64,000 bases of DNA from Apricaphanius iberus (GCA_028564705.1 JAPXFQ010000786.1:372001-436000); one strand, 5' to 3'. Positions 24,356 through 36,915 are shown, counted from the stretch's first letter. Notes: a model not told the origin generated them from the letters alone. Numbers and translations: made by a program.

Positions 24356-24504
24356 ATGGAGTTTACACAGTCCTTAAAACACCTTCCACATATAAGATTA
24401 GATGATGTTCCATTGACTTGCAGACAAATTCTTGCTTACCAAATGCTCTAAACTAGACAAGGGATATAAATTCTTCTTTGAGAGGTACCTGTTTAACTAT
24501 GAAG
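24356..24504 (+). pseudogene. ISL2EU-type accessory gene, first exon (YqaJ-family protein)
   Basis: The exon starts MEFTQSLKHLPHIRLDDV. After a frame slip at a TAA it continues SKLDKGYKFFFERYLFNYE and ends at the splice donor gaag|gtgagt. Such leader exons precede SWIM/YqaJ proteins carried by ISL2EU transposons in fish. The matching YqaJ domain lies about 1 kb downstream on the same strand. Confidence 0.55.
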
Positions 24505-25489
24505 GTGAGTGTTTTGGTCTTATCTAACTGGATGCTTTAACCATGTTGGCCAAAATTAGCAATAACTTCACTTTCTGTTTGGTAGACCTCAGATCCGATT
24601 CTTGATTAGGTTACTGTAGTAGAAATGTTGCATCAGCTTTTCTACGAGGCTACTGTTAGCCACAGAGACTATATTTGTAACCTGTTTTTTATTGGTAATT
24701 TTGTCATTCCTCTCAAACATAATGCAGCGAATGTAGTTGATGGTGAGGTGACAGTGAGAGGGCTATGTCACAGATCAATTGAAAAAAAACGAAGAGGTTC
24801 ATTACCTTCCATTTTCTCAAAGTATATTTTGTACAGTTATGTTTTACTTTTATTGTGGGCTGCTGCGGTTGCAGCTTTTATCCCACAATGTCCAATTGTG
24901 GTTCAGTGTTTCTCATGCCTTGTCCACACGTAGCCAGATGTCCTATAGAGAGATTTTTCTATGGTTTGGCTTGTCATCCACACGTAAACGTAGCAAACAC
25001 GTCACCGTCCGAGACCAAAAAATCTGTCAAGTCTGTGTTGGCATTATAGATTATCCAAGAGCTTTTTTATCGATTTTCTTTCCTAGCTGTGTTACTGCTG
25101 GATTCAGACATTGGAGAGTAGAATGTTATGGAGTGTCTTAGGGAGAACTACTGTCCCCTACAGGTTTGGGATTTCTATTAATGTGTTTAAAAAATAATAT
25201 TCCTAAAAATAAATAAAAAATATGTCTGTACATGGCCTCAGTCTGATGTCAGAGACTTCAGATTGCTACAGCTAACAAGTTTGCACATATCCTTTAAGAG
25301 CAGAATTCACAAAGACTGATAAAGATTGTTTAAATTGAAATAAATCAGTGTTAGAAGCTTAAATTACATTCTATTAGTCTTGGTTGATTTAGTGAAACAA
25401 AATTGAATAGGGGGGGCTGAACGCAATAACAAATATTACTATGTCTCTAATAAAACAGGTTACACTTGATTTTGATGAGGTTCCTGTGG

Positions 25490-25770
25490 TCCTGAAGCGT
25501 ATGTCATGTTCTGACTGAAATGAGACTATCTCCGCTGCTGTGGAAGCAGAAACCCGACAGCAGTCAGAGTGTCAGCTGTGGACCCAGCTACACAAACCCA
25601 GACTTACAGCCAACAGGTACAGAGAAATCTGTCATGTCCGTGGGGAGTCTTCTGCCAAAGCCTTGGCCACCCGCATTCTAAGACTGCTGCAATGAAAAGA
25701 GGGTTAGAAATGGAAAGGGAATACTGAGACAGTATTCAGACTATTGTGATGTCTCAGGCATACGGAAATT
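25490..25770 (+). pseudogene. YqaJ-type recombinase domain remnant (ISL2EU)
   Basis: Plus-strand frames give VEAETRQQSECQLWTQLHKP, RLTANRYREICHVRGESSAK and ALATRIL. After a frameshift come TAAMKRGLEMER and SDYCDVSG. This is the N-terminal half of a YqaJ-like nuclease/exonuclease-fold domain: 'E..TR.QS..W...R..RLTAS', then 'K.G...E..A...Y'. ISL2EU transposons carry such a protein beside a THAP transposase. Several frame breaks and a stop show it is dead. The SWIM zinc finger expected between the two parts was not found. Confidence 0.6.
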
Positions 25771-26195
25771 TCACACATGGCTGGGTACAAGATCTGCTCA
25801 CATTTCGACCAAAGGACTGCAACAACTTGGTCGTCTCTGCCAAGGCTAGCGAAGCTTGGTTCAAGTTGTTGTTTTGTAGCCGGACATGACCACGGTTAAC
25901 TTTTTTTTAATGATTTGCTTCACCTCTTTAACTATGGGCATGAACAAGCTACTGTGTGTATCAAATAACTGGGTTCAAAAAAACAACCTACTTTTCATCA
26001 GCAGTGCAATCTTATTTTAAAAAATGATTGAAACTTTGTCCTTTCTGAGACAGGTGATAGTTGATGACATTTTCAGGGATTTATTTTTCATAAAGGTACG
26101 ATTTCTTTGGGTTCCAGCATATGGAGAGGTGGAGGAAAATAAGAAGAAGTCCATTCAGTACATCTGAAATTAAAACTAAAATAAAAGCACAGATC

Positions 26196-26229
26196 AACGT
26201 TTAAGAGATCAGATTATCTCTTAAACGTT
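26196..26229. repeat. Perfect 13-bp hairpin at the 28S fragment boundary
   Basis: Bases 26196-26208 (aacgtttaagaga) are the exact reverse complement of 26217-26229, with an 8-nt loop. The right arm is 28S-derived sequence, so the left arm is an inverted copy of it. Confidence 0.75.
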
Positions 26230-26425
26230 TCTCGCCCTCTTCAACTCTGTCCTCTCAGTTCTGTCTATTTTTCCTTAAGATAGTTGTCGACTATCGGTCT
26301 CGTGCCGGTATTTAGCCTTAGATGGAGTTTACCACCCACTTTGGGCTGCATTCTCAAACAACCCGACTCCGAGAAGACCCCGGCATGACGGGGGCCGTTA
26401 CCGGCCCTACACCGTCCACGGGTCA
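26217..26425 (-). pseudogene. 28S rRNA 5'-region fragment
   Basis: The minus strand matches vertebrate 28S rRNA, roughly bases 200-430. The plus strand reads ctcgccctcttcaactct, gactatcggtctcgtgccgg, agccttagatggagtttacc and acaccgtccacggg in the order expected for the 28S complement. It is better preserved than the copy at 14.4 kb. Its right side runs into a 3' UTR of the L2-like LINE found at 9.3-10.0 kb. The 28S piece is antisense relative to the LINE. Confidence 0.8.
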
Positions 26426-26439
26426 GGAGGACTCAGACA

Positions 26440-27015
26440 GAGTGTTGGTAGCCAGGTCTCCTAGTAGCTAGGAGACAGGTTAATGTTAGTAGCTATGCTG
26501 CTTTAGGCTAGGCTGTTGGAGGACATTATTAGGGTCTGTTACTACTTTCTCTCCTACTTCTCCCCAACTGCATGATGTGCTGTCAATTCAAGCACTAACC
26601 TGTTTTCTATTATAGTAGGTGCTCCGGATTAGCCCTGCTTGACGACCCTGACTAAGATGGCATTGCAGTGACGGAAAATTCTCCACGTCCTGCAACAAAC
26701 TTGTGCATCGGTTCTGTTGCTCTTTCTGTGTCTCTGTTGTGTATTCTCCAAGCCACAGACGGTCGCGGCAGATAACCGCTTGTGCTGAGCCTGGTTCTGC
26801 CGGAGGTTTCTTCCTGTTAAAAGGGAGTTTTTCCTTCCCACTGTCGCTGCATGCTTGCTCAGTATGAGGGATTGCTGAGAATTCCACGACGCAATCTTCT
26901 GTGGTTCTGTAATTTCTACACTAAACATTGTATTGTAATAACTCTTTTTGTAAAGTGCCTTGAGATGACATCTGTTGTGAAATGGCGCTATATAAATAAA
27001 CTGAATTGAATTGAA
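26440..27015 (+). mobile_element. L2-like LINE 3' UTR copy
   Basis: The sequence parallels the 3' UTR of the minus-strand LINE at 9.3-10.0 kb. Shared pieces are tatgctgctttaggctaggc, the ctctcctact block, 'gggagtttttcc', the 'ctgtcgctgcatgcttgctc' type block and the end 'ggcgctatataaataaactg' followed by gaatt repeats. No coding sequence is included. It is joined on its 5' side to 28S rRNA sequence. Confidence 0.8.
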
Positions 27016-27346
27016 TTGAATCATGGAGGAATGGCAATATCAGTGAGAGAAGGTAAAGAAAGGGGGCATCTTTTTCAAATTTAGGGGAGAGTACGGAAAT
27101 GGAATAATGTAAGAATGAACAGCAAGGGTCATAAAATAATATCACGGTTGAGAATTGGTCATACAGGACTCAATGGTCCACTACATTCAATAGAAATATA
27201 TTTATCTGTGTAGTTGTGGGGCAGATAAGGAGACAATGGAAAATGTAATTTGTTATTGCACAGAAACATTCAGAGTTAAAGAAAGCTCAGAGAAAGATTG
27301 AAGACAAGTAGAGATGGATGTTTAAGTATACAATATTGATTGTTAA

Positions 27347-27764
27347 AGCCCCCGTGTGTTAGAATTACCTCCAACTAGTGGTGCGCTTAGTGAATGCCGG
27401 CAACTGAGCAGTGTTCTCTGGCTTCTCGCCGTTATAACACTTCATTACTACTACGGAAGCCGCAGCGTAAATTGTATAGTTTCCTCTCTCTCACGGGGCA
27501 AAGAGTACAGATGGTCCTCCATTGAAATTGAAAACTATGATCCACAGTCCTCTACGCTCGTTGCTCGTTTCTTCTCTTCACCTCCCTCCCCCGACTTGGC
27601 AGCCTCAGATTGTGCACCCTCTGTATCTGTAAACAATGTATTCTAAGACACGAGAATGCTTTCATGATAATGTGATTGTGATTAGACCTCGGTAAAATAG
27701 GTATTTATGAAAGCAGTACTTGATTTTTAATAATTAAAAGCCAAATTTGTTACACACTGGACCT
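27347..27764. mobile_element. TTAA-flanked MITE (piggyBac-like ends)
   Basis: The element lies between two ttaa tetranucleotides (27343-27346 and 27765-27768). Its ends are imperfect inverted repeats (agcccccgtgtgttagaatt against the reverse of gttacacactggacct). The agg(t)cca(g)tgtgt terminus is a common one among teleost MITEs. The ORF inside is not meaningful. Confidence 0.65.
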
Positions 27765-28201
27765 TTAAAGAGAATTTATTTTTGTTGTTGCTTTATACTG
27801 TGACCCACACTCCAGCGCAGGAAGTGGTGGAATTGCACCTAGAAGATAGATGCCACCCACCATTAAAAAACAGTAGACCTTTCAACGCCTGAGAGTTGCA
27901 CCTGTTTGGTAACCTCTAGCCCTCTGTGTTTCCTTGTGTTAGTCTTCTGAAGTTCCTCTTTGAACTTACCTTCATATTTGTGCTTTTTCCATAGCTCCAG
28001 TTCCAATTTCCTTATCATGTCCCGTATCCAGCTTCTCTGTAAACGTTGGTCTTCAATCATTATGTGACAGCCTCCAACTCCCTGGTTCCTCCTTCAGGAA
28101 CACCTTCAGTACTCCATCCTCACTCACTTATCCGTTTCCCCCTAGAAATTTGCTGGAAGCTCTCACAGACATCCCAGACTCCTAGCCTTCTCTTCCTGTA
28201 G

Positions 28202-29450
28202 TAGGGCTGGGCGAAATGGACCCAAAGTCATATCCCCATATATTTTGGCTAAATATATATATACGATATACATCCTGATATTATTTATCACAAACTGTGA
28301 GCAAATTTTTAGTAGGGATGTCCGATATTATCGGCCTAAAGTCATTCTCGGCTGATATCGGCATTAAAATGTAATATCGGAAATTATCGGTATCGGTTTT
28401 TATTTTTTTAATAAGATGAGTTTTTCACACCATACACATATTATATATCAAACTCTTCAGCTACTTATTTTATCTCTCAGAATGTAAGAATATGACAGAT
28501 TTGAGGTTTAGTTTTTGAGATATTATTTGTTTGAGACAACTTTCAATATATCAAAAGGTAGGTTCATTATTGGCCCTGTTTAAATGTTTGCTGGTTTTTT
28601 TATTTTTTTATTCTTGTTTCAGTTGTTTCCACTTTACCTCACTGCTATAAAGGTATAATGTTTAGATTTTCTAAAATTAGAAATGTGTCCTGAGTGGTGG
28701 GCCTTTGTCAGTACTCTGTGTGAGAAAATGTTCCAGCTACTTTTGAAGACAAAATAAAAATGGCACCTTTTTCAATTGCCTAACTAAAATTCTAGTACTT
28801 ATTACATTTCTAAATTTTTAAAGCTCAAGTATGCATGATACAAGATATTTCATTGTGGTTACCTAAAAGGGTTTAGTAGTTCTTGTTTTTTGTGAGGGAG
28901 GATCCCCACATATCGGTATTGGTTTATATCGGTATCGGATATTATGAGTTAGGCTATATCGGTAAAAAAGCCGAATATCCCTAATTTTTAGCCAGTTAAA
29001 TCCCAAATTTGGGGGAAATAACTTGTTTGGAAACATGCTAATTTCATCTCCCAGTCTTGAATTCAATGAACTGTTCGGCTCATAGAAAGCTCACGCGTCC
29101 TGCTCGACCACATGTCACTGGTTAATGTGAAATGTTGTACGTTAGTGAGCTGGTCTCCAAGATGCTGCCTGACTTCGGTTTACATTTGTGGCAGTGCTTA
29201 CTGTGCAAAGTAGTTGCGACTTGGGAGCTCATATCTCGAGTCTGTGGTTCTGAGTAGCTTTTGTAATCCCAGCCCCTCCCCTCTCTGTGCGTGAAAGAGA
29301 AGGAGAGCGCCTGGTCAGCAGCGTGCCTGGAGCAAGGATCACAGCGCAGTTTGAACTATGTATAACGATATATGTGATATGGTGAAATTTCATTTCTCGT
29401 TTAAAAAAAAATATATTTTTTTTTTTATTATTGATATATCACCACCCCTG
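28202..29450. mobile_element. hAT-type non-autonomous element (outer)
   Basis: It begins tagggctgggcg and ends ccacccctg. The 8-bp flanks tcctgtag (28194-28201) and acctgtag (29451-29458) differ at one position, consistent with a hAT duplication. No transposase is present. It contains a second hAT element. Confidence 0.7.
28313..28983. mobile_element. hAT-type non-autonomous element nested in the previous one
   Basis: The ends are tagggatgtccgat and the reverse of gaatatcccta. Perfect 8-bp duplications atttttag lie at 28305-28312 and 28984-28991. Internal sequence is rich in tatcgg words and has no ORF of note. Confidence 0.8.
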
Positions 29451-31577
29451 ACCTGTAGCCCTTTGCCCCACTCACAAGTGAGGCTAGCCTGAGTACAATC
29501 AAACATTCTCAAATATTCAGTCATGTTCATTCCTCCGTGTAGAGTTCCTGGTTCCAGTGATCACCATTCACAACTCCTTTTTTCAATAGATAATTTAATG
29601 CATTTACAACTGTCTCCCTTTTATTGTTCTGCATGTAGGTCAGAAAACTTAATACAAACATAACACGCTTTTTCACTAGTGAAACAAGATCTTTCTTTTG
29701 ATATTTTGTTGCAGTCATTATTAAAACTGGATTTCTACTTTTCAAAGAAAGGAATATTTGCATTCCATGTATCCCTTAGACTTGTCATGGGGTAGGTAGG
29801 TTACCTGATCAGAGTATGGCTGAGTCCATTTGTTCTTCACCAGGGTTCATTATTTTTCAATATGACTGCAGCACAATGTTGTCACTTAACAAGAGAATCC
29901 ATGTGTATCAAGAAAACTAAGTGAAAATTGAATGAATGTAAGCAGTTTGTGAAGAACAGGGCAGACTAGAATGCACACATTCCATCATCAAAGCAGCAGC
30001 AGTCCTATTGAGCCAAACTGGATAAACGCCAAACGGCCTCGTTGATGTATTCCATTAAAGAGGTGAACTTGAAAGATGTTCAATTCCCAATAATTATTCA
30101 TACTAGGGCCTGTGGAACTGCTGTGTTACCCACCACTACAAGAGCATGACGCTAAAGCAAGCATCTATTTTGTAGCTTTCCCATTTGGGCAGCAAGTAAA
30201 GGGCTACATTACTGCTTTTAAAACATCTGAATCAGCGGGGGGGGGGGGGTTCTGTAGTGTTTTAGATTGTAAACTAGAACAAACCAGATTCTTCAAAAGC
30301 ATTAAGCCAGATAACATACAGCGGAACTAGATGGTTAATCCGTGCCAACTTTTAAATAATCTCTGCCAACAGGGATCATCAAGCTGACAGACTTTTGATA
30401 AGCGATAGGCAAACTTTAATTTTTACCACTGAACAAAAAACTCTTTTTGTTGCTGCCTTGAAACAACTTAAAAAAAAACAGTGACTCGCTGCATCGGATT
30501 TGCAAGCTGTTCCTCTGCCGAGCGCTTCTGTACGGTTTCTTTAAATTGCTCAAAGGTTTATACGCTGTCTACCACAAGGCGTGTCTATTCAAAAAAATAC
30601 AAAATATATTAATTGGAATTTTGTGTCTAAATCATGTAATTTAACAATACTCTTCTCCTGAATTACTTCCATGAGAGAAAAAGATGCAACCATCAATAAC
30701 AATCATAGATGAAAATATATATTTTTTCTTATCTGTAGGGTCAATCTTTAGGGCATAATATGTGGTTAATTTAATCATGTAGTCCTGTTTTGCAAAACTG
30801 ATCAGCAATAGATCTCTTTTTTTCTGCTATACTGCTTCTTGATTTGATTTGTCTTTTTGCAGCCTTGCACCTGTGGGTGTTTTCTTACTTTAGCTCAGCA
30901 CTGCTGCTTGTATCAAACAATATAAATGATTCAGAATTTTCTACAGCTCTCAGCCCACAACCGTTCCTCTTATTCCCCTAACATCCATTTGCACAAAAAA
31001 CAGCTAAATAAAAATACACAAACACATTTTTAGGCTGTCGACGACTAGCAAAAATAACTTTATACACAATTTAGAGGGCTTTCTAATGCAGTCCAAGACC
31101 AGAAACATGGTCATGTGGAAGTGAATTTTTCATCTTTTGTTTTTGCAGGAGGGATATGGCTGTGAGCACCTCCCTTTAACTAACCTGAAATTACAAGGAT
31201 CTATGACTGTTATCAAGAAAAATGGTTCTGAAAAAATGTTTTTTTAACATTTTTAAAGATCTAAAATATTATTCATATATTGTAGGAATTATTTTAGTTT
31301 TTACCGAAAATGGCCTGTCTGTTAGATGAAAGTAGTTCCAGCAATTATAATTGCCAGATAATAATAATAATAATAGCCATAATAATCCAGAGAGTCAAAT
31401 CAAAACCTTATTTTAAAGTATAAAGTCTTTTTAAAGTAGAAAGTCTTTTTTATGCAATGTATGTGATTAACACATTAGTTCTCCCAATGAAGTCTGTATT
31501 ATGATGCCATGCTATGAAAGGAATTCCTTAATCAGGCCCTCTATTGGTTAGATATCTGGTGACTGTGGAGGCCATAG
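29451..31577. other. Unassigned non-coding stretch
   Basis: Only small ORFs are present. A run of twelve or more G residues lies at about 30237-30249, and a short (ata/taa)n stretch near 31360. No gene or element ends could be supported. Confidence 0.35.
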
Positions 31578-32708
31578 ACGGTGTGTCCACTAAACGCGAT
31601 AGGAGCGAATATAAAGCGCGATACACGCCTAGCTGTTCGCGTGCACATTCGCACCTTGAAGTGTGTACAACGCGAACTGGTCGCACTTCAAATATGGTAT
31701 TTTCACGCGCGAACTGGCCTTCAGCGGACCTGGGGCCAGAGTGCATCTGCGGTGGATTGTGGACCGAGCTGACGGAGGACAGCGTGTTCGGCCCAGGCTT
31801 CAGTGGAGCTGGCGGTGGATTATGAACCGAGCTGACAGAGGACAGAGTGGATTACGTGTTCGGCCTGGCCTCCGGTAGAGCTGGGACCACTGCACTGGGG
31901 GTTTGGTGAGCTACGGATACAGTCTAGCTACGGCGGAGGGATCCATAAACAGCAGCGAGCCTCTCATAAACACCGGCTCCTTTCCGCCTGGAGAACTTTA
32001 CCTGCTCGCCCAGTTTGTGCCGTGAAGGTCCAAGCTTTGCCTGCCGAAACACCAACTACATTTCTGAGCAGCTGTCCATCTGTCTGCGGCTCGTAAAAGT
32101 TTATAATATTTAAGCAGCGTGGGACGTGGTGCGGGAGCTGCTACCAGGAAACCAGGTGAGGAGTCCGTTTCAAGGCTCACTTCTAGGCTGAGAGGTGCTT
32201 TCACAGCAACAACGGCTCTTTTAAGAGCCACCCACAAACCTCTTAAGAGCATTTTTGTCTAAATAGTTTATCTTTTTATTTCTGTCTCTGTATAGCAAAC
32301 TGCTTGTGTCATATAGCTCGGGGTGATTAGCCACGGTGTTTATCAGTATTTCCTCCATGTCCTGCTGAGGCTGTGACTCCATGACAGTAACAGCATCACT
32401 GAAACTCTGTCCCCTGATTGGTTGTTGCGGCGCGATTTGACGCCGGAGTTCAGATTTTTCCAACTCCAGCGATAGACGCCATGAGCGCGAATGCACAAAA
32501 TGCACCACAAAAAAAGCAGCGCGAATTTTCCATCGCATCTGTAGCGCTAATTGTTCGCGCGAATCAGGCAGAAAAGCTTTTTCGCGACGCAAATCTGCTT
32601 CTGAAGTGCGCGGGACCCCAAGTCGTGCTTCATCGCGTTCCTCCATTGATTTTACATGTAAACCTGAAGCTCTAGTCGCTCCTATCGCGTTTGGTCTGGA
32701 CACACAGT
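31578..32708. mobile_element. Inverted-repeat DNA transposon with a MADF exon
   Basis: The left end (from 31578, acggtgtgtcca then ctaaacgcgataggagcg) and right end (to 32708) are inverted copies over about 30 bp, apart from a 3-bp indel. Inside is a MADF-domain exon on the minus strand. MADF and Myb proteins are typical second genes of PIF/Harbinger-type elements, so I infer that superfamily. No DDE transposase is present, and the duplication at the ends is unclear. Confidence 0.65.
32240..32382 (-). CDS. MADF-domain exon of a Harbinger-type accessory protein
   Basis: The exon starts MESQPQQDMEEILINT at 32382 and continues VANHPELYDTSSLLYRDRNK then NYLDKNALKR. 'LI..V..HPELYD.....YRDR..K' is the hallmark start of MADF domains, which bind DNA in a Myb-like fold. 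It ends at a possible donor (AAGAG|GTTTGT). The remaining domain helices would lie in further exons that I did not find. It appears intact but partial. Confidence 0.55.
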
Positions 32709-35035
32709 AAAGTCAACTCAAACTCACCGTTCTGTTCAGGAAAACAATTTCACTGGATTTAGCTTTATGAAATGGAAGTAACGATCAGAACATGGGTTCA
32801 TGTTCCGGTAATGTTTCGGTACACGGTAATAAAAAAACAGACATACTGAAGATGATATGCAACTGAATAGGTTAATATTGTGAATAAAATATACAAACAG
32901 CATGAAATTTGCTTCTCATCGAGAGTACGAGACAGCGAGTTCAGGACTTCGGCGTTCTCTGTTTCTCTGCTTCAGCCTGTAGGTGAGAGCCATCGGCTCT
33001 GTACCGTGGTCAGGTCTGACTCCTCCTTGATAATCCTCTCACAGCGAACAGCTCCATCCAGCTCACACTGAATCTTCTCTTCAGCCAACAAGCTCAGAAA
33101 TGCTGAAACTCCATTTGGATCACAGCACTGGTTTTAACGTTGTCTTTGTTCTTCAGCAAACACTAAACATCTACTCGCTGTAGCGAGGTTTCAAAATGGC
33201 GATCGTTTTCTTGTTAAAAGAGGCTGTCAAGTTACTCTCCAGTGACTCCGCCCTCCAACCAATCAGTGACCGACAGCCGTCTGACGTCGCTTTTCAGTAC
33301 CAGTTCAGCACCGATGGAACCACAGCTGAGGTGGTACGAAAAATAGTATCAGCTCAGAGCGGCTCAGCCAGACTTCTGCCAGTAGAGAATAAAAGGTACT
33401 GAGGCTGAATCGAGAAGAGTCGAGTCGTAGCGGTGGAGAAACGCCTAAAGTCATTCCTTCTTTCCAGATTATATGTTCAGCAAATTGTTTTCACCATGTT
33501 TAGATAAGTAAATGCATTAGGTTCCTTTCATGATTAATAGATTCACTGTATGTGTTAACAGGGATTTAAAAATATAAACTTGTCGTTGACTGTATGTTCA
33601 AGCTTAGTTGTGTCACGATTTATAGCTGCAAGAGTTGATGATACCCTATTTTTGTTTTCACAGTGTACATTTAATCATTTGGTGATTCATTAAGTATGTA
33701 AAAAAAACTACCATGCATGCATACAGCAACTGAACAGCTCACAATTTCTGCTTTAAAAAAAGTTTCATACAGCAGACATGTCAGCAACATAGTTGGCACA
33801 CTGCCCTATACTGGGCCGGAAACTGATCAAATCAGGACATTCCCACTATACTTAAAAAGTCACAACTGCTTGGAGATAACATTCTTCTTGAGCTGGGGAA
33901 GTGACGAAACTAAGGCAGCACAGAGGAATCTGAAAACACTAAAGGATATGCCCCGTCCTTGAAATATCCTTTTTTGTGCGCCACTAAACCAGAATAAGTA
34001 AGCGTTAGAACCATTTGGTGACAGAATGTAGTGTGAAGAAGTGCAAATCAATGTTTCGTCCTGTCGTCAGCTCTTTTGACCTCCAAAGAATGTTCATCAT
34101 AAGATGTCATCACGAAAGAGATCAGAGTTTAGCGGGCACTTTTACTCTGGTACCACGCTGACGTCTGGGCAGATTCAATCATTTTGTTGAATGAAAGGAT
34201 GAACCCTTGTTGGTTCATTACTTTCACTAAACTATGTGAATTTTAAATCAAAGCAAGTTTTAATAATCAATCTGTAAAGAAGAAATCAGACCATTTTGAC
34301 CAAGCAGAGTTATTTTAAATGCACAGCAGAAATATAACTTTACTTAGTGAAAAACAAAAAGTAGGCGAGACCTCTTGGATGGTCTGTTAGTTCAATCAAT
34401 ACCACAGCAAGCTATCTTTGTCCAAAAGTGCACCACTAACATCCCAACCCAAATAAACATTGCAAATGCAAATGATGGTCAAATTTAAGAAACAGAATAG
34501 CTGAGACTGTCAACAGGACTCCCAGGCTACGACCTTCTTTTGAGTAAGTAGCAGGGGCAAATCCAATAGGTACCAGTGCTAGTGCTGGCAGCTGATCTGA
34601 GAACTATCAATCATAAGTGCCACACCCCTTATTCATAATTTCTCATTTAAATTACATGTAAACTGATGAGATACTAAAAAAACAAGCCTTTTAACCTAAA
34701 ATGGGTTTTTTTTCAAACCAGACTAAAAATATGTAGGGAGTGGGTAAATGTAATTTTTTTCACTTCCTGTTAGGCTTCACATTTGACCGACAGAGTTTTC
34801 CCCCTGTGTGAAATTAAGTTTTTAAGTAACCTGTATATTTTGTGTACAAAAATTAATTTATAATATCAATGTAGCCTATCAATTATTGGGACCCTGTTAA
34901 TAAATTGTCATTCTCAATAAATTATACAAACTGAAAATTTAATTTATTTAGGAATTTAATTAAAAAAAATATACTACACAGATAAATTAAACAGAATGGT
35001 GTATTGCCATTATTCATTTATGCAACTTTTGATTA
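32709..35035. other. Unassigned stretch
   Basis: A moderately GC-richer block at 32900-33450 may be a MITE remnant, but I could not match its ends. The remainder is AT-rich without coding features. Confidence 0.3.
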
Positions 35036-35043
35036 CCCTTACA
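35036..35043. repeat. hAT target-site duplication, left copy (cccttaca)
   Basis: It is identical to 38616-38623 on the other side of the hAT element. These eight bases are also the original outer end of the large TNP2-type element. Confidence 0.85.
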
Positions 35044-35535
35044 CAAGGGAGTAGGTTTGATTTTGAGATTGGTGGGGACACAAAACTGCTCCAAGGCAGA
35101 ACTCTTGAAAGTTGAAGTTTTCTGCAATAGCAATCATAATTTCACATTACGCAGATGTTATAGATTAAAGTAACTAATGAAAGACAAGAAGGCAAATTTG
35201 AAAGGTTCTAATCTTTACTCTTAAGCGCAGGGCTGTAGTGCAACTGTGCATCATGTCAATTAACATACTGTCAACAACATTGGAAATACATAAATACAAC
35301 ATTGGAAATAAACATAAATGAAACGTAAAAGTGTTTGTCACTAACACTCAAACACAAGCACATTAGTTTTCACTGGTTGCTCCTAATTGAAGGAGCCAAA
35401 CACATGCCTACGCCGGTCTGTAACAGAAATGAACTGCTTACAGATTTCTGTCAGGTCAATATTGTCCAGTTTTTCCTGATGGACATGGCAAACCGCAAGA
35501 TTGTTCAGTCTTACTTGAGTCATGGTAGTTCTAAG

Positions 35536-36915
35536 TCATGTTTTAAGTCTCCTAAGAGCACTGAAACTTCTTTCAGCCTCAGCTGATGAAACTGGGATGA
35601 CTAAAAGGAGCCTAACAAGGGATTCAACTTGATCAAACAAGCCTCTCACTTCAACTGTCAAACCTCTCATTATGTCAGCCACTTCAACACTGGATTTGAA
35701 AGTGTATTTGGACCTAAACATGGCTAGTTGGACCTTTAATCTGTCCTTATTCAGCTCTGGGTAATGATCAACAGTGTCCTTTACTTCTCCAGTCAGGAGA
35801 GTGTCCTCCAGCTTCTGCAAGACATTTAGATCTGATTGGTTGAACCTCTCCTCAAACTGAATATGTACACTGTCTAATATTTTATAGAATTCTGTTCTAT
35901 AATGCTCCTCAGCTGACTTGGGAGTCTGCAGGCTCACCTCACTGGTGTATCGTTTTGGTGGCTTTCTTTGGTGTGGAATCTGGATGGGCTCAATCCCAAG
36001 GGAGTCAACCATTGCCACTGCTTTCTCAAAAAACCCATGAAAGCTCCCCTCACTTTTTTTGCCATGTAAAGTAGATCTGACAGACTCTATGGCACTTCTC
36101 ATCCCTGCAACAGTTTCAGTCCTTTTTTGTAGAGATGTGCTCAGAAATTCCAGCTCGTCTATCACTTCTAATGCCAGACAAAGTCCAAGCACAGTTTTCC
36201 CTTTCTCAAACCTGTCTCGCAGACCATTTGCTCTCATGCCTGAGTTAGACCCACTTGATGCCATCTCCTCTAAGCTGGACAAAACACGTTCATACTGAGA
36301 CAGCACTGCTCTGACAGCTTTTCCTCTCACTGTCCACCTGGTTGGGCAAAGTGGCCTGAGTGATTTTACTGGTCCTTCTGAACTTAATGTTGCAGAAAAT
36401 ATGTTCTTGAATTTTCCAGATTGTTTGCTTAATGTCCCTAGCTCATGCACCCACTGCAAGGAATCATTTATCAAAGGACTGGCTCTGCATGCAGACTGTG
36501 TGATCAGGTTAAGACAGTGTGCCCCACAATGTACAAACAATGCCAATGGTTGCTGTCTCTTCAGTTCTGCTTGTGCTCCAGAATATCTGCCTGACATATT
36601 CGCAGCACCATCATATGTCTGGGCTCTCAAACCAGAAATGGGTATATTGAGCCGTAAGAGAACATCCTCAGCTATTTTTGCTATCTCAACTCCAGTGGTA
36701 CCAGGGACCTCATACAAACCAACAAAAACTTCATGTGGTACCAGGTCATGGTCCACATATCTTACACAAATAGACTCTTGCTCTGTTCCTGATGCAACTT
36801 GTGTGCCATCAATAATGAGTGAGTACTGCAAAACTGGTAGCGACTGGATGGACTGTACAATACTCCTGATAATACAGTGTCCTAGCATTTGCAAAATCTC
36901 ATTTTGCACTTTCAT
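35536..36915 (-). pseudogene. hAT transposase, ZMYM1/DUF4371-like
   Basis: A 459-codon frame encodes most of a hAT transposase of the kind related to ZMYM1 and DUF4371 proteins. Visible parts are YSLIIDGTQVASGTEQESIC and VGLYEVPGTTGVEIAKIAED, then AQTYDGAANMSG, the HCGAHCLNL catalytic-core motif and RPLCPTRWTVR. The C-terminal dimerisation segment is VSSAEAERSFSALRRLKT. The frame continues past the stop at 35536 for about 45 more codons with the expected C-terminal pattern (LRTTMTQVRLNNLAV). Upstream, in-frame stops interrupt an acidic/lysine repeat. It is nearly intact, but interrupted at both ends. The N-terminal zinc-finger exons are not visible. Confidence 0.85.
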
